Below, in pieces: positions 27,551 to 36,508 of a DNA stretch of 64,000 bases. Under the pieces are notes generated by a model. That model saw only the letters and a program-made list of their open reading frames with translations. It was not told the DNA's origin and made no database searches. The stretch's first letter is position 1; each line of letters starts with the position of its first letter. A program made the translations under genes and the position numbers. Source of the stretch: Paenibacillus thalictri (GTDB lineage Bacteria > Bacillota > Bacilli > Paenibacillales > NBRC-103111); NCBI RefSeq assembly GCF_004307995.1, contig NZ_SIRE01000006.1, positions 310,001 to 374,000 on the forward strand, in the 5' to 3' direction.

Positions 27551-27563
27551 GGGGGTTGACGGC

Positions 27564-28262
27564 ATGAATTTTGAGCAAGTCCGGCCGAAGAAAGGGTCGG
27601 AGATCGTTTTGGAGCAAATCAAGTCAAGAATAGAAAGCGGCGAGCTGCCGCCGGGAACAAAGCTGTCTTCCGTGGTAGACCTTGCCGCCAGTTTCGGCGT
27701 GGGCAGATCGACGATCCGCGAAGCGTTAAGCGGGCTTAAAGCGATGGGATGGCTTGATATTCAGCAAGGCGGCGGAACCTACGTCAGCAAGGAGCTGCCG
27801 AAAGAGAGATCGTCCGCGGCGGATTTATACCAAAGCGAACCTTTCCGTGAAGTGCTGGAAATGCGGAAGTTTATCGAAACCGGCTGCGCATCGCTGGCCG
27901 CCGCAAGAAGAACGGATGATGACGTGGAGGAGCTGGAGCGAATACTGCGTACGATGTCCGAAACTATCGGAGACGAAGCATTGGGGGAACAGGCGGATAT
28001 CGCCTTCCACCTGCAAATCGCCCGCTGCGCCCGTAACTCCTTGCTGCTGCAGACGATGGAATCGCTGCATCAAAGGCTGCAGGACAGCATGAAGGAATCG
28101 CGGCGGCTGTGGTTTTTTGGCGAGCGGGCTTCTGCGCAGCGGCTGCTGGCAGAACATACGGCGATTTTCGCCGCGATTAAACGGCAGGATGAAGCGCAGG
28201 CCGCGCAGCTGATGGCCCAGCACATCGACAAGGTCGATTCCGTGCTGCGCCAGCTGCTGTAG
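27564..28262 (+). CDS. FadR-subfamily GntR transcriptional regulator
   Basis: Protein of 232 residues: winged helix-turn-helix of GntR type (about 10-75, with FGVGRSTIREALSGLKAMGW) and an all-helical FCD ligand domain (about 90-225). FCD metal ligands are suggested by the DIAFHLQIARCARN stretch and by the later histidines in EHTAIF and QHIDKV. Such proteins respond to small carboxylates. It is divergent from glcDF with a perfect inverted repeat between, so it likely controls glycolate (or lactate) oxidation, similar in role to GlcC/LldR. ATG at 27564 behind a G-run (AGGGGG). Confidence 0.92.
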   Translation: MNFEQVRPKKGSEIVLEQIKSRIESGELPPGTKLSSVVDLAASFGVGRSTIREALSGLKAMGWLDIQQGGGTYVSKELPKERSSAADLYQSEPFREVLEMRKFIETGCASLAAARRTDDDVEELERILRTMSETIGDEALGEQADIAFHLQIARCARNSLLLQTMESLHQRLQDSMKESRRLWFFGERASAQRLLAEHTAIFAAIKRQDEAQAAQLMAQHIDKVDSVLRQLL

Positions 28263-28269
28263 CTCCTTT

Positions 28270-29220
28270 TTACAACGCCCAATGCCCGCGGATAAATTCG
28301 AACATTCTGCGGTTTTGTCTGCCGCCCGTTTCATGGCCATGGAACGGGTATGTATACAGCAGTTTCTCGGATTCGATCCGGTTGTAAGCGGCAAACACCG
28401 TTTCCGGCATGCAGACAGGATCTTTTAGACCTACCGATACAAGCACGGGGATGCGGATGCGATCAGCCAAATTCAGCATATCAAAATAGCTCAGCGTCTC
28501 CAGCACCGGCTCCAGGTGCTCGGGGAACTGCCTCACGTAATCGGCAGCTTCTTTCAGCGAGCTGACCGAATTAAATATGCCCAAATCCATATGGCACATG
28601 TTCGGAATATCGGCCACCGCAAGCGAATGAGTCCCGCCAAGCGCCGATGCGATCAAAGACAACCCGCCGCCTTGGCTTGCGCCGACGACGGCGATTTTGG
28701 CTTGGTCCACCTCCGGTTGGGCCGCTGCGGCTTCAACCGCCTTTAACGCGTCCACCGTGATCGCCATATAATAACAGCTGTGTTTGTCCAAAATATTTTG
28801 CGTCATCCAGCCTTTCGACATGCCATGCGACTGGGCAAGCCGGTTTCCCGTTTCTCCGCTCTGTCCCCTCACATCGACAGCAAGCACGGCGATACCCGCC
28901 AGCAGCCATTGGGCATATTTCTCAGGGAACCCTTTGCCGCCCGTATAGCCGTGAAACAACACTACGCACGGCACTTGTTCCCGTTTGCCGGGGGGAAGCA
29001 AATACCAACCATGAATGGGCGTATCGTCAAAACCTTCGTAAGTCAGACGATAAGTTTCCATCAGCGGAAACGGCGTCTCCACCCGTTCTCGGACCACGTT
29101 CAGCGGTTTTTGTTTAAAATGCTGCAGCTTCTCTTCCCAAAATACGCCTAGATCCGGCTGCGCCGTCAAATCAGGCCGGTATTCCGTCCATTCCTTGATT
29201 TTTTTGTCGATTGCGTTCAT
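28270..29220 (-). CDS. Acetyl xylan esterase / cephalosporin-C deacetylase family
   Basis: Protein of 316 residues, the usual 315-320 of the AXE1 family (carbohydrate esterase 7). These cytosolic esterases remove acetyl groups from xylo-oligosaccharides and related compounds. The triad is visible: Ser182 in GASQGGG, Asp267 in VGLKDPVC, His296 in YPFHGHE; the oxyanion-side FHGYTG lies near 89-94 and the RGQSG loop near 118-122. The ATG at 29220 is chosen because AGGAGT precedes it by seven bases. It is convergent with the GntR gene (7 bp apart). A perfect hairpin abuts its ribosome site. Confidence 0.94.
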   Translation of the reverse strand: MNAIDKKIKEWTEYRPDLTAQPDLGVFWEEKLQHFKQKPLNVVRERVETPFPLMETYRLTYEGFDDTPIHGWYLLPPGKREQVPCVVLFHGYTGGKGFPEKYAQWLLAGIAVLAVDVRGQSGETGNRLAQSHGMSKGWMTQNILDKHSCYYMAITVDALKAVEAAAAQPEVDQAKIAVVGASQGGGLSLIASALGGTHSLAVADIPNMCHMDLGIFNSVSSLKEAADYVRQFPEHLEPVLETLSYFDMLNLADRIRIPVLVSVGLKDPVCMPETVFAAYNRIESEKLLYTYPFHGHETGGRQNRRMFEFIRGHWAL

Positions 29221-29236
29221 TGCTGTCACTCCTAAA

Positions 29237-29258
29237 AGTTTTTGCGCCAGCAAAAACT
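29237..29258 (-). promoter_or_regulatory. Hairpin directly before the esterase ribosome site
   Basis: AGTTTTTGC / GCAAAAACT, a perfect 9-bp inverted repeat with a 4-nt loop, ending a few bases before AGGAGT of the esterase gene. It could act as operator, as translational control or as mRNA 5' stabiliser. Confidence 0.5.
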
Positions 29259-29341
29259 GGCATCGGAAGCATCGGCTTGTGCGTAAGATGGTGATATGGG
29301 TTAACTTGTCACTGGTTGATTATGATTTTTACTCTGGTCGA

Positions 29342-29674
29342 TTACGATCTAATTGTAACCCTCGTGCCGATGGACACCTGGCTGGCCAAATAAACGACCT
29401 GTTCGTTGAACATCCGGATACACCCGTGAGACACCATTTTCCCGATTGAAGAAGGGTCGTTTGTCCCATGAATGCCGTAATGAGGCTTTGACAAACCCAT
29501 CCAATAAGCTCCGAACGGGCCGCCCGGATTCGGCACCTTGTTCATAATAACAAATTCCCCGTGCGGGGTCTGCAGCGCGATTCGCCCGATGGCCACGGGA
29601 AACGTGTGGATGACGGTATTGTCGTTAAGCAGGTGCAGTTTCCGGTCCGTCAGATCTACGATAATGCGGTGCAT
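29342..29674 (-). CDS. Minimal YkuD-family L,D-transpeptidase
   Basis: Protein of 110 residues consisting of the YkuD catalytic domain only. The signature is complete: HYGIHGTND (His69) and SHGCIRM with catalytic Cys85. YkuD enzymes form 3-3 cross-links in peptidoglycan. The protein has no signal peptide, membrane helix or LysM domain, so either it leaves the cell another way or has a cytosolic or spore role. The ATG at 29674 is chosen for its 8-base spacing from GGGAG; earlier GTG/ATG codons are too close. It lies 121 bp upstream of the esterase gene on the same strand. Confidence 0.9.
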   Translation of the reverse strand: MHRIIVDLTDRKLHLLNDNTVIHTFPVAIGRIALQTPHGEFVIMNKVPNPGGPFGAYWMGLSKPHYGIHGTNDPSSIGKMVSHGCIRMFNEQVVYLASQVSIGTRVTIRS

Positions 29675-30038
29675 AAGCATCACTCCCTCAGGAGTTATCG
29701 TATGCCGCCTATAGCCGCCGCGTCCCTTGCTCTCGTAGTAGTTCCAGTAGCAATCCGCTGGTTCAGGCCATTCGGCAGACCGTCATCATTACATTTCGGC
29801 ATATCCGTATCGTTTCCTGCTTGCCGCCGTCTATCGGCCGCTTGCCACCGACAAAAGAAGAGAGCGGTTGCCGCCCTCTTCTTTTGCGTGATACGTTCTT
29901 TCATATTTTCTTACAGGATCGCGCTCGAGTCACGTCCCTCATCTGCTTTGCTTGCCGTAATCTTTCTTCCGGCGTTTATTGTCACACTTTCCAAACCGCA
30001 CCATGCAATCGGAAACGTGAATTTCCTCTTTTTACCTC
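29675..30038. other. Gene-free stretch between ALDH and L,D-transpeptidase
   Basis: This 364-bp interval holds the terminator at 29851-29885 and the upstream region of the transpeptidase. Short open frames cross it, including one of 69 codons on the minus strand that begins within the terminator; none has a ribosome site or recognisable product. Confidence 0.6.
29851..29885 (-). terminator. Terminator of the aldehyde dehydrogenase gene
   Basis: AAAAGAAGAG-a-GCGG (29853-29867) pairs with CCGC-c-CTCTTCTTTT (29871-29885) around a 3-nt loop. A/T-rich ends give T-runs on both strands; it suits the minus-strand ALDH gene ending 150 bp away. Confidence 0.75.
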
Positions 30039-31505
30039 TCAGGGCTTCACAAACACGGTTTTAATCGACGTGAAAAATTCGATCGCAGCCTGCCCTTGCT
30101 CCCGCGAATGCGAGCTGGACATTTTCATCCCGCCAAACGGAGCCTGCAGCTCCACTCCGGCCGATTCCGCATTAATTCTGACGAGACCCGCATCCATTTC
30201 GCGGATAAACTCGAGCATGCGCCCGATGTTGCGGGTGAAAATTGAGGCGCTTAGACCAAACTTCACATCGTTAGCGACATCCAGTGCTTCCTCGACCGTA
30301 TCCACCTTCATCAGCCCAATGACAGGACCGAAAATTTCCTCTTGCGCAATCGTCATTTCCCGGCTGACGCCTTCAAAAATCGTCGGCTCCACGTAAAATC
30401 CGGCTTCCAAACCGCCTTCGGTTAGCCGTTTGCCTCCAAGCAGCAGGCTAGCCCCTTCTTCAACGCCTTTATCAATATACGACAACACCGTGTTCAGCTG
30501 CGATTCGCTGGCGCACGGTCCCATCCAGATACCGGCCGCAAGGCCGTCTCCGACCGAAATCGCCTTTGTTTTGGCGACCAGCTTTTCTTTAAAAGCTTCG
30601 TAAACCCCCGCCTGAACAATGACCCGGCTGGTGGCCGTGCATTTCTGTCCGGTCGAGCGGAACGCGCCGCTGATCGTCGCTTCCACCGCCAAATCGAGAT
30701 CGGCGTCGTCGGCAACGATTACAGGATTTTTGCCGCCCATTTCCAGCTGGTATTTGGCCCCGCGCTGCAGCGCGCCAAGTCCTACCTGCTTGCCGACCGT
30801 ATCCGAACCGGTAAATGTGATGCCATTAGTGTCCGGATGATCGATGATCCCCTGTCCAATCACGGAACCGCGGCCCATCACGTAATTGACCACGCCGCGC
30901 GGCAAACCGGCCTCGTGCATGCATTCCACGATTTTGGCTGCGGTGACGGCCGTTTCTTGAGCTGATTTAAACACAACCGTATTGCCATAAATAAGCGCGG
31001 GAGCCATTTTCCAAATCGGAATCGCTACAGGAAAATTCCACGGCGTAATGACGCCGACCACACCCAGCGGAACGCGGGTCGAAAACATCAGCGCTTCGCT
31101 GTCGCTCGACGGAATGACATCGCCGATTTTGCGCATGCCTTCTCCCGCGTAATAACGCAGAATGGCGACGCCGCGGGCTGTCTCCCCCTTCGCTTCGGGG
31201 AATGTCTTGCCCATCTCGCGGGTCATTGTGCTGGCGATATCGTCAAGCCGCGCTTCGATTGCGTTGGCGATTTTGAATAAAATATCGCCTCTTGCCGCAC
31301 CCGACAGCTTTCTCCAGGCCGGAGCCGCCGCTTTCGCCGCAGCAACGGCACTATTCAAGTCGGAGATGTCCGATAGCTGCACATAACCGACGATATCCCC
31401 GCGGTTAGCCGGATTCAAGCTTGGTTCAGTGCGTCCGGTGGCCGATGCGCTCCATTCGCCGTTGATATAGTTTAAACATAACTTCGGTTCTGCCGTTGTA
31501 CTCAT
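30039..31505 (-). CDS. NAD(P)-dependent aldehyde dehydrogenase, 2-ketoglutarate-semialdehyde type
   Basis: Protein of 488 residues, typical ALDH length. Active-site features: [13 protein letters not shown], the Rossmann [10 protein letters not shown], catalytic Glu in QLEMGGKNP, and catalytic Cys in [13 protein letters not shown]; the end has QEEIFGPV and PFGGMKMSS. The GQKCTA Cys environment and overall pattern match 2-ketoglutarate-semialdehyde (2,5-dioxopentanoate) dehydrogenases. The upstream KdaD-like dehydratase would make that substrate. ATG at 31505 lies 11 bases after GGGAGG; a frame from a TTG at 31526 would contain the ribosome site. A 135-bp gap with TATAAT-like boxes suggests its own promoter. 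Confidence 0.9.
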   Translation of the reverse strand: MSTTAEPKLCLNYINGEWSASATGRTEPSLNPANRGDIVGYVQLSDISDLNSAVAAAKAAAPAWRKLSGAARGDILFKIANAIEARLDDIASTMTREMGKTFPEAKGETARGVAILRYYAGEGMRKIGDVIPSSDSEALMFSTRVPLGVVGVITPWNFPVAIPIWKMAPALIYGNTVVFKSAQETAVTAAKIVECMHEAGLPRGVVNYVMGRGSVIGQGIIDHPDTNGITFTGSDTVGKQVGLGALQRGAKYQLEMGGKNPVIVADDADLDLAVEATISGAFRSTGQKCTATSRVIVQAGVYEAFKEKLVAKTKAISVGDGLAAGIWMGPCASESQLNTVLSYIDKGVEEGASLLLGGKRLTEGGLEAGFYVEPTIFEGVSREMTIAQEEIFGPVIGLMKVDTVEEALDVANDVKFGLSASIFTRNIGRMLEFIREMDAGLVRINAESAGVELQAPFGGMKMSSSHSREQGQAAIEFFTSIKTVFVKP

Positions 31506-31640
31506 ATGTAATCGGGCCTCCCTCAAAATAAATGATACCGCTTAAATTTGTTGATCTCCGCATAAAAATACTTGCCGAAACACCATTATAATCTTTGCCG
31601 CGGCATACGGCATTAAGCCCATTATAGCGCTCGCGAAGCT

Positions 31641-32540
31641 TTAAGCCGAATGCTCCGCCGTCGCTCCCCCGCGCACCGGATTCACCAGAACCCCGATATC
31701 GGAGATGGAGATTTCGATCCGGTCCCCATCCGCCAATGTGAACTCGTTAGGCGGCACGATACACGTTCCCGTTAGCAAAACGGTGCCGTCAAACAAAACA
31801 TTATCGCGGCACAAGAACGATACCAGCTCATCGAATCTGCGCTTGAGTTGTCCTGTCGAAGCCGTGCCCTCCACAGCAAGTACGCCGCCGCGGAATATAC
31901 GGCATGCCAGCTGAAACTGATACGGATCTTCGACAGTTTCCGCAAGCCGGATCGCCGGGCCGATCGCACAGGAATTGCGCCACATTTTGGCTTGCGGCAA
32001 ATAAAGCGGGTTCTCGCCTTCAATGTCGCGGCAGCTCATGTCGTTGCCAATCGTGTATCCGACGATGCGGCCCGATCTTGTCAGCACAAGCCCCAGCTCC
32101 GGCTCGGGGATTTGCCACTGCGAATCGCTGCGCAGCTGCACCGGCTGTTCAGGTCCGACGGTACGCGCCGCTGTCGACTTGAAGAAGATTTCCGGACGTT
32201 CGGCGTCGTACACTTTATCGTAAAACGTCGTGATATCGAGCTTGCCGCCGGTGGCTTCATAATTGCGCGCTTCGCGGCTGCGCTCGTAAGTCACTCCCGC
32301 CGCCCATACTTCAGGGGCCTCAATCGGCACAAGCAGCTCCAGTTCCTCCAGTTTTGCCGCGAGCGGACTTGATTGCTCTATGGTTTGTCTCACGAGCGCC
32401 AGCGGTTCTGTTCCCTGCTCGTCGGCCAATGTGACCAACTCCATAAAATGCTGCTGCGGAAGCGCATACACCACGCCTTCATCCGTAACGGCGGCAAGTG
32501 TCGCCTGTCCGCTTTCTCCTGCGAAACGAATAATTCTCAT
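31641..32540 (-). CDS. FAH-family 2-keto-3-deoxy-pentonate dehydratase (KdaD-like)
   Basis: Protein of 299 residues of the fumarylacetoacetate-hydrolase superfamily. The C-terminal catalytic part shows metal-binding and family motifs: GVTYERSREAR, YDKVYDAERPEIFFK, PEPELGLVL, GNDMSCRDIEGENPLYLPQAK. The last motif is typical of the 2-keto-3-deoxy-D-arabinonate dehydratase branch (KdaD of Sulfolobus), whose product is 2-ketoglutarate semialdehyde. This matches the downstream dehydrogenase and suggests oxidative pentose or pentonate breakdown. ATG at 32540 behind AGGAGG. It lies 129 bp after the IclR gene on the same strand. Other FAH-family reactions cannot be excluded. Confidence 0.85.
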   Translation of the reverse strand: MRIIRFAGESGQATLAAVTDEGVVYALPQQHFMELVTLADEQGTEPLALVRQTIEQSSPLAAKLEELELLVPIEAPEVWAAGVTYERSREARNYEATGGKLDITTFYDKVYDAERPEIFFKSTAARTVGPEQPVQLRSDSQWQIPEPELGLVLTRSGRIVGYTIGNDMSCRDIEGENPLYLPQAKMWRNSCAIGPAIRLAETVEDPYQFQLACRIFRGGVLAVEGTASTGQLKRRFDELVSFLCRDNVLFDGTVLLTGTCIVPPNEFTLADGDRIEISISDIGVLVNPVRGGATAEHSA

Positions 32541-32669
32541 CGATGATTCCTCCTTAATATGTTGAAGAGCTTCGATTCCATGAAGAAGTGACAACGATGC
32601 GGTAAGAAGCTCTTTAAAAACGATTTCAAACACGGGAATCGCACTCGTATAGCAGATGCAGGGGTTCGG

Positions 32670-33431
32670 CTACCTTGCCCTGTAGCCCATCTGAGCGGAT
32701 ATGTCGGCAGCCGCCTGCCTGAGCAGCGCAATGCACGAATCCAGCTCCGCTTCATCTACGCTGGAGGTTAATGTGGAAATGCTAAGCGCAGCGGTAACCC
32801 GCCCTTCATAATTGTACAGCGGTACGGCGGCGCAACGCACGCCGGGTTCATTCTCCTCATGATCGATCGCTACGCCGGCAGCCCGGACGGCTGCAAGCTC
32901 CTGCACGAATTCAACCTCGCTGCCGATCGTTTTGGCGGTCTGCTTTTCATAGATGTAACCTGCCAGCAGCTCCTTCAACTCGGCCTCCCCCATGAAAGCC
33001 GCCATCGCTTTGCCGACGGCACTGCAATGAAGCGGAATGCGCCGGCCTATGCGGGAATAACGAATAGCCGCCCGCGGTCCTTCCACTTTATCGATGTAAA
33101 CCCCGGCTTGACCGTCCAGCAGGACCAAGTTGGCCGTTTGCCCGGTATTTGCCGCCAAATCGAGCAAATATTTGCGGGCGATACCGCGAATGTCCATCGA
33201 CTGGAGCAGCAAATTGCCGCGTTCAAACAACTTCATGCCCAGCCTGTATTTGCCGGACGCGCCATCCTGTTCGATATAACGCTGAACCTGCAGCGTTTTC
33301 AACAAAGAATGAACCGTGCTTTTGTGCAAATTCATTCTTTTGCTGATATCGGTTATTTTCAGCTCGCTGTTTTGTTCGTCAAACAAATCGAGTATTTGCA
33401 AAGCCCGTTCCACGGATTGAATGATCGGCAT
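32670..33431 (-). CDS. IclR-family transcriptional regulator
   Basis: Protein of 253 residues: winged helix-turn-helix (about 1-65, with LKITDISKRMNLHKSTVHSLLKTL) and the IclR effector domain (about 75-250, with HCSAVGKAMAAFM and the VAIDHEENEPGVRCAAVPLYN stretch). It lies immediately upstream of the dehydratase and dehydrogenase genes on the same strand and is their likely regulator, with a sugar acid as effector. ATG at 33431 behind AGGAG. An interior palindrome TGCCGCGGCA before the dehydrogenase gene could be an operator, but this is weak. Confidence 0.93.
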   Translation of the reverse strand: MPIIQSVERALQILDLFDEQNSELKITDISKRMNLHKSTVHSLLKTLQVQRYIEQDGASGKYRLGMKLFERGNLLLQSMDIRGIARKYLLDLAANTGQTANLVLLDGQAGVYIDKVEGPRAAIRYSRIGRRIPLHCSAVGKAMAAFMGEAELKELLAGYIYEKQTAKTIGSEVEFVQELAAVRAAGVAIDHEENEPGVRCAAVPLYNYEGRVTAALSISTLTSSVDEAELDSCIALLRQAAADISAQMGYRAR

Positions 33432-33732
33432 AAAAAACTCCTGAAATTTGTTCTATACTATAAAACTCTATTTGATAATATAGCATCTTTATACATTTAA
33501 CTATATTATATGCCGATTGGATCGGCAACCATTTTTTTCATGCGGGCCGTCTCCCCAGTTGGATACATTTACCGGAAACTTGACCCCATTAATTTCACCA
33601 ATTTCCTGCGAAGTGTATGTGGTGGAAAGATACGCTAGTCTATTTGGTAATAATTACACTTTAAAGTTTACATAGTTGCATGTTATTGTTAACTAGTAAC
33701 AAAAAATCCAATACACCCATGGAGGTACCAGA
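33432..33732. other. Divergent intergenic region, IclR gene / NlpC-P60 gene
   Basis: AT-rich 301-bp region that must hold the promoters of both divergent genes. No clear -35/-10 pair, riboswitch or repeat was recognised; in particular no c-di-AMP riboswitch pattern, which often precedes cell-wall hydrolase genes, was seen. Confidence 0.5.
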
Positions 33733-34737
33733 ATGAACAAAAAGTGGACAGCTATGCTTTTATTGCCTGCTCTAGCGTTTGGAATTCTGCAAGGAGGAGC
33801 GCAAACGGCGAACGCTGCTTCAACCGGCAAAATCGTCAGCAGCGTCAGCTTCCGTACCCAGCCAAATACCGGTTCTTCGGTCATGCGTTATTTGAAAGCC
33901 GGCGAAACCGTGCAAATTCTCGAACAAGTCAACAGCTATTGGTATAAAGTAAAAGCTTCCGACGGAGCTTCCGGCTACGTTAGTTCCCAGGCGCAATACA
34001 TAAGCGTCAGCGGCAGCTCTTCTTCCGGCGGATCAAGCTCTTCCAGCGGGTCAACCGGCACCATCGTCAACAGCGTCAGTTTCCGCACACAACCAGATAC
34101 CGGCTCCTCTGTCATACGCTATCTAAAAGGCGGGGAAAAAGTACAGATTCTCGAGAAAGTCAACAATTATTGGTATAAAGTGAAGGCTTCGGACGGAACC
34201 GTCGGTTACGTCAGCTCTCAGTCGCAATACATAACCGTAGGAGGCAGCTCCTCCGGCGGATCAGGCTCTTCCGGAAATTCGGGCTCAGGCACCACATCCA
34301 GCGCGGCAGCCAAAGTCATCGCCGCGGGCAAGAAATATTTAGGCACTCCATACGAGTATGGATCCGACCGTTCCAACACCAAAACATTCGATTGCTCGGA
34401 TTTTGTGCGCCAGGCATTTAAAGATGCGCTGGGTATAACCCTTCCGTCCAGCTCGCGCACCCAAGCCGATTATGTAAAAGGGAAGGGCAACACAACAACA
34501 AACTGGCGGGACTTGAAACCCGGCGATATCATGTTTTTTATGGATTATAAAGGAACGGCCGCATCCAACTATACCGGCATCAACAAATCGAAGCAGACGA
34601 TCTCCCATTGCGGCATCTATTTGGGCAACGGACAAATATTGCATACCTACTCCAAGGAGTCGGGTGGTGTGAAAATCGATTCGATAGCCGGGAAGCACTG
34701 GGAATACCGGTTTGTGTTCGGCGGCAGTGCGCTGTAA
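33733..34737 (+). CDS. Secreted NlpC/P60 endopeptidase with two SH3b domains
   Basis: Protein of 334 residues: signal peptide (1-28, ANA-A cleavage), two bacterial SH3 domains (about 32-92 and 108-168; near-duplicates with SVSFRTQP and GYVSSQ), Ser/Gly linkers, and an NlpC/P60 domain (about 192-334). Catalytic residues are Cys221 in FDCSDF, His292 in SHCGIYLG and a third polar residue, His304. It cleaves peptidoglycan stem peptides (D-Glu to diamino acid) outside the membrane. ATG at 33733 behind GGAGG; a strong terminator follows. Confidence 0.95.
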   Translation: MNKKWTAMLLLPALAFGILQGGAQTANAASTGKIVSSVSFRTQPNTGSSVMRYLKAGETVQILEQVNSYWYKVKASDGASGYVSSQAQYISVSGSSSSGGSSSSSGSTGTIVNSVSFRTQPDTGSSVIRYLKGGEKVQILEKVNNYWYKVKASDGTVGYVSSQSQYITVGGSSSGGSGSSGNSGSGTTSSAAAKVIAAGKKYLGTPYEYGSDRSNTKTFDCSDFVRQAFKDALGITLPSSSRTQADYVKGKGNTTTNWRDLKPGDIMFFMDYKGTAASNYTGINKSKQTISHCGIYLGNGQILHTYSKESGGVKIDSIAGKHWEYRFVFGGSAL

Positions 34738-34763
34738 TTATATGTATAAATAATTTCATGTAC

Positions 34764-34805
34764 AAGCCCTCCATTTTCGCTTCCACAGCGGAGATGGAGG
34801 GCTTT
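34764..34805 (+). terminator. Terminator of the NlpC/P60 gene
   Basis: AAGCCCTCCAT (34764-34774) pairs perfectly with ATGGAGGGCTT (34794-34804); the T-run is short. Confidence 0.7.
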
Positions 34806-34907
34806 CGCACGTCAGTTTTCGACTTTTCTATTCGTCATATATCGCTTTCATTCATGTACATGATATAATATGGACGTCTTGTCTAACCGATGTCGAGGAG
34901 CTTCTGA

Positions 34908-36494
34908 ATGTCCATTTTAAATCGCCTGAAAATCATGAGCCTCAAGTTAATCTCCAAGATCAACGCAAGAACGAGAATAACCGTTTTCCGTCTAGGCGGC
35001 CTATTTGCAGTGGCCCTTCTGCTGTTATCCGTCACTTCTTCGTTTTATGAAAGCGGTAACCGGAAGATCGTGCTCACCCCCGTTTCCCAGCTTTCCGGCG
35101 AGCAGTTGCAAAAAAAGCCAAACATTATCGTTGTGCTCAGCGAAGCGTTCTGGGATCCTACCGTAATGGAGAATGTCAAGTTCAGCCGCGACCCGATTCC
35201 TTTTTTCCATGCGCTGGCTGGGCAATATTCAAGCGGGTGGCTGTTTTCTCCCCAATTCGGCGGGGTCACCGCCAATGTCGAATTTGAGGTGCTCACAGGC
35301 AACTCGGTCCGCTTCTTGTCGACGGATACCGTGGCATACGAGCAGCATGTCAAAACAAATATCGATTCGCTGGCAAGCATTTTGTCCGGACAAGGCTACA
35401 CCGCCAAAGCGATCAGCCCGTTCCACAATTGGTTCGCAAACAGCCGCGAGACGTATCAGCGGTTTGGCTTCTCGCGATTTATCAGCATGGAGTTTTTTAA
35501 TCCGAATGAATATGAAGGACCTTATTTGGCCGACCGGGCTGTCGCCAAACGGATCATCGAAGAAACTCAGAAAACGGACGGTCCCGATTTTATTTACGCC
35601 AATACGATGGAAAACCACTATCATTTCTGGCCCGGTAAATTCAAACACAATACGATTGATGTCAAAGGAGATCTGCCCCGTGTCGACGCCGGTCTGCTGG
35701 AAACATACGCGCAAGGAATCAGCGACGCCGACCGGATGCTCGAACAGCTTGTCAGCCATTACAGCCAGTCCGGGGAGCCAACCGTCATCGTCTTTTTCGG
35801 CGATCATCTGCCTTTTCTCGAAGACGACTACATGGTTTATGTCGATGCCAAATACATCAGCGGGGAAAGCGATCCCGATTTCCTGACCAAAATTCATCGT
35901 ACACCGGTGATCGTCTGGAACAATTTTGCCGGTAAACCTCGTGATGACTTGAATATCAGTCCTTCGTTTCTCAGCCCTTACGTTCTCCATTTGGCCGGGC
36001 TTCAGGGGACCGACTATACGAATTATTTGTACGATTTATCGCGTAAAATTCCCGTTATTCCGCCCAAGGAATACTACGAGAAGTTTCACATCCAGGAAGC
36101 CGACCTACAGGAATACGAACAGCGGCAGCAGGCGATGCTGGCCGGCGAGTTGACGGACCAAAGTCCGCGGTCGATCGCCATGGGGTACGGCGACCCTGCC
36201 TTGAACGATTACGAACCGAAGGAAATTACCGCCGGCGATTCGTTTCGCACGGATGCGGGCCGTTCCACTCTGATCGTGAGAGGCGGACCTTTTGGACTCG
36301 GCAGTACCGTATTGATCGACGGCAAGCCGCAGCCAACGACGTGGCAGAGCGAATCCGCATTAACGGTCGTTTTGCCTAAGGAGACGTACGCTTCACCGGG
36401 AAGCCTGGATGTACAAGTGAAAGTGATCGATGAGAAAGAAACGGTATTGGCCGAATCCAAACCGGTCCGTATTAAGGTACTAAGCAAACCGTAG
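34908..36494 (+). CDS. LTA-synthase-like phosphoglycerol transferase with C-terminal IPT/TIG-like domain
   Basis: Protein of 528 residues. A single membrane helix (about 27-46) is followed by an extracellular alkaline-phosphatase-fold domain (about 70-370). Metal and catalytic residues: Glu79 in LSEAFWD, nucleophile Thr121 in GGVTANVEFEVLTG, and FGDH (297-300) with histidines in ENHYHF. The last 85 residues (about 440-528, ending VRIKVLSKP) look like an IPT/TIG immunoglobulin-like domain. Usual LtaS-type proteins have five N-terminal helices and about 600-700 residues; here four helices are missing. No coding sequence for them lies upstream, and GAGGAG precedes the ATG. It may transfer phosphoglycerol to a glycan or lipid. 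Confidence 0.85.
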   Translation: MSILNRLKIMSLKLISKINARTRITVFRLGGLFAVALLLLSVTSSFYESGNRKIVLTPVSQLSGEQLQKKPNIIVVLSEAFWDPTVMENVKFSRDPIPFFHALAGQYSSGWLFSPQFGGVTANVEFEVLTGNSVRFLSTDTVAYEQHVKTNIDSLASILSGQGYTAKAISPFHNWFANSRETYQRFGFSRFISMEFFNPNEYEGPYLADRAVAKRIIEETQKTDGPDFIYANTMENHYHFWPGKFKHNTIDVKGDLPRVDAGLLETYAQGISDADRMLEQLVSHYSQSGEPTVIVFFGDHLPFLEDDYMVYVDAKYISGESDPDFLTKIHRTPVIVWNNFAGKPRDDLNISPSFLSPYVLHLAGLQGTDYTNYLYDLSRKIPVIPPKEYYEKFHIQEADLQEYEQRQQAMLAGELTDQSPRSIAMGYGDPALNDYEPKEITAGDSFRTDAGRSTLIVRGGPFGLGSTVLIDGKPQPTTWQSESALTVVLPKETYASPGSLDVQVKVIDEKETVLAESKPVRIKVLSKP

Positions 36495-36508
36495 TTGTAT
36501 CGAGAAAC

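Noticed and set aside
29695..29904. Frame of 69 codons on the minus strand
   Set aside because: Its start is in the ALDH terminator and no ribosome site or product is recognisable.
33432..33732. Possible c-di-AMP riboswitch before the NlpC/P60 gene
   Set aside because: The region is AT-rich and lacks the GC-rich stems of that class.
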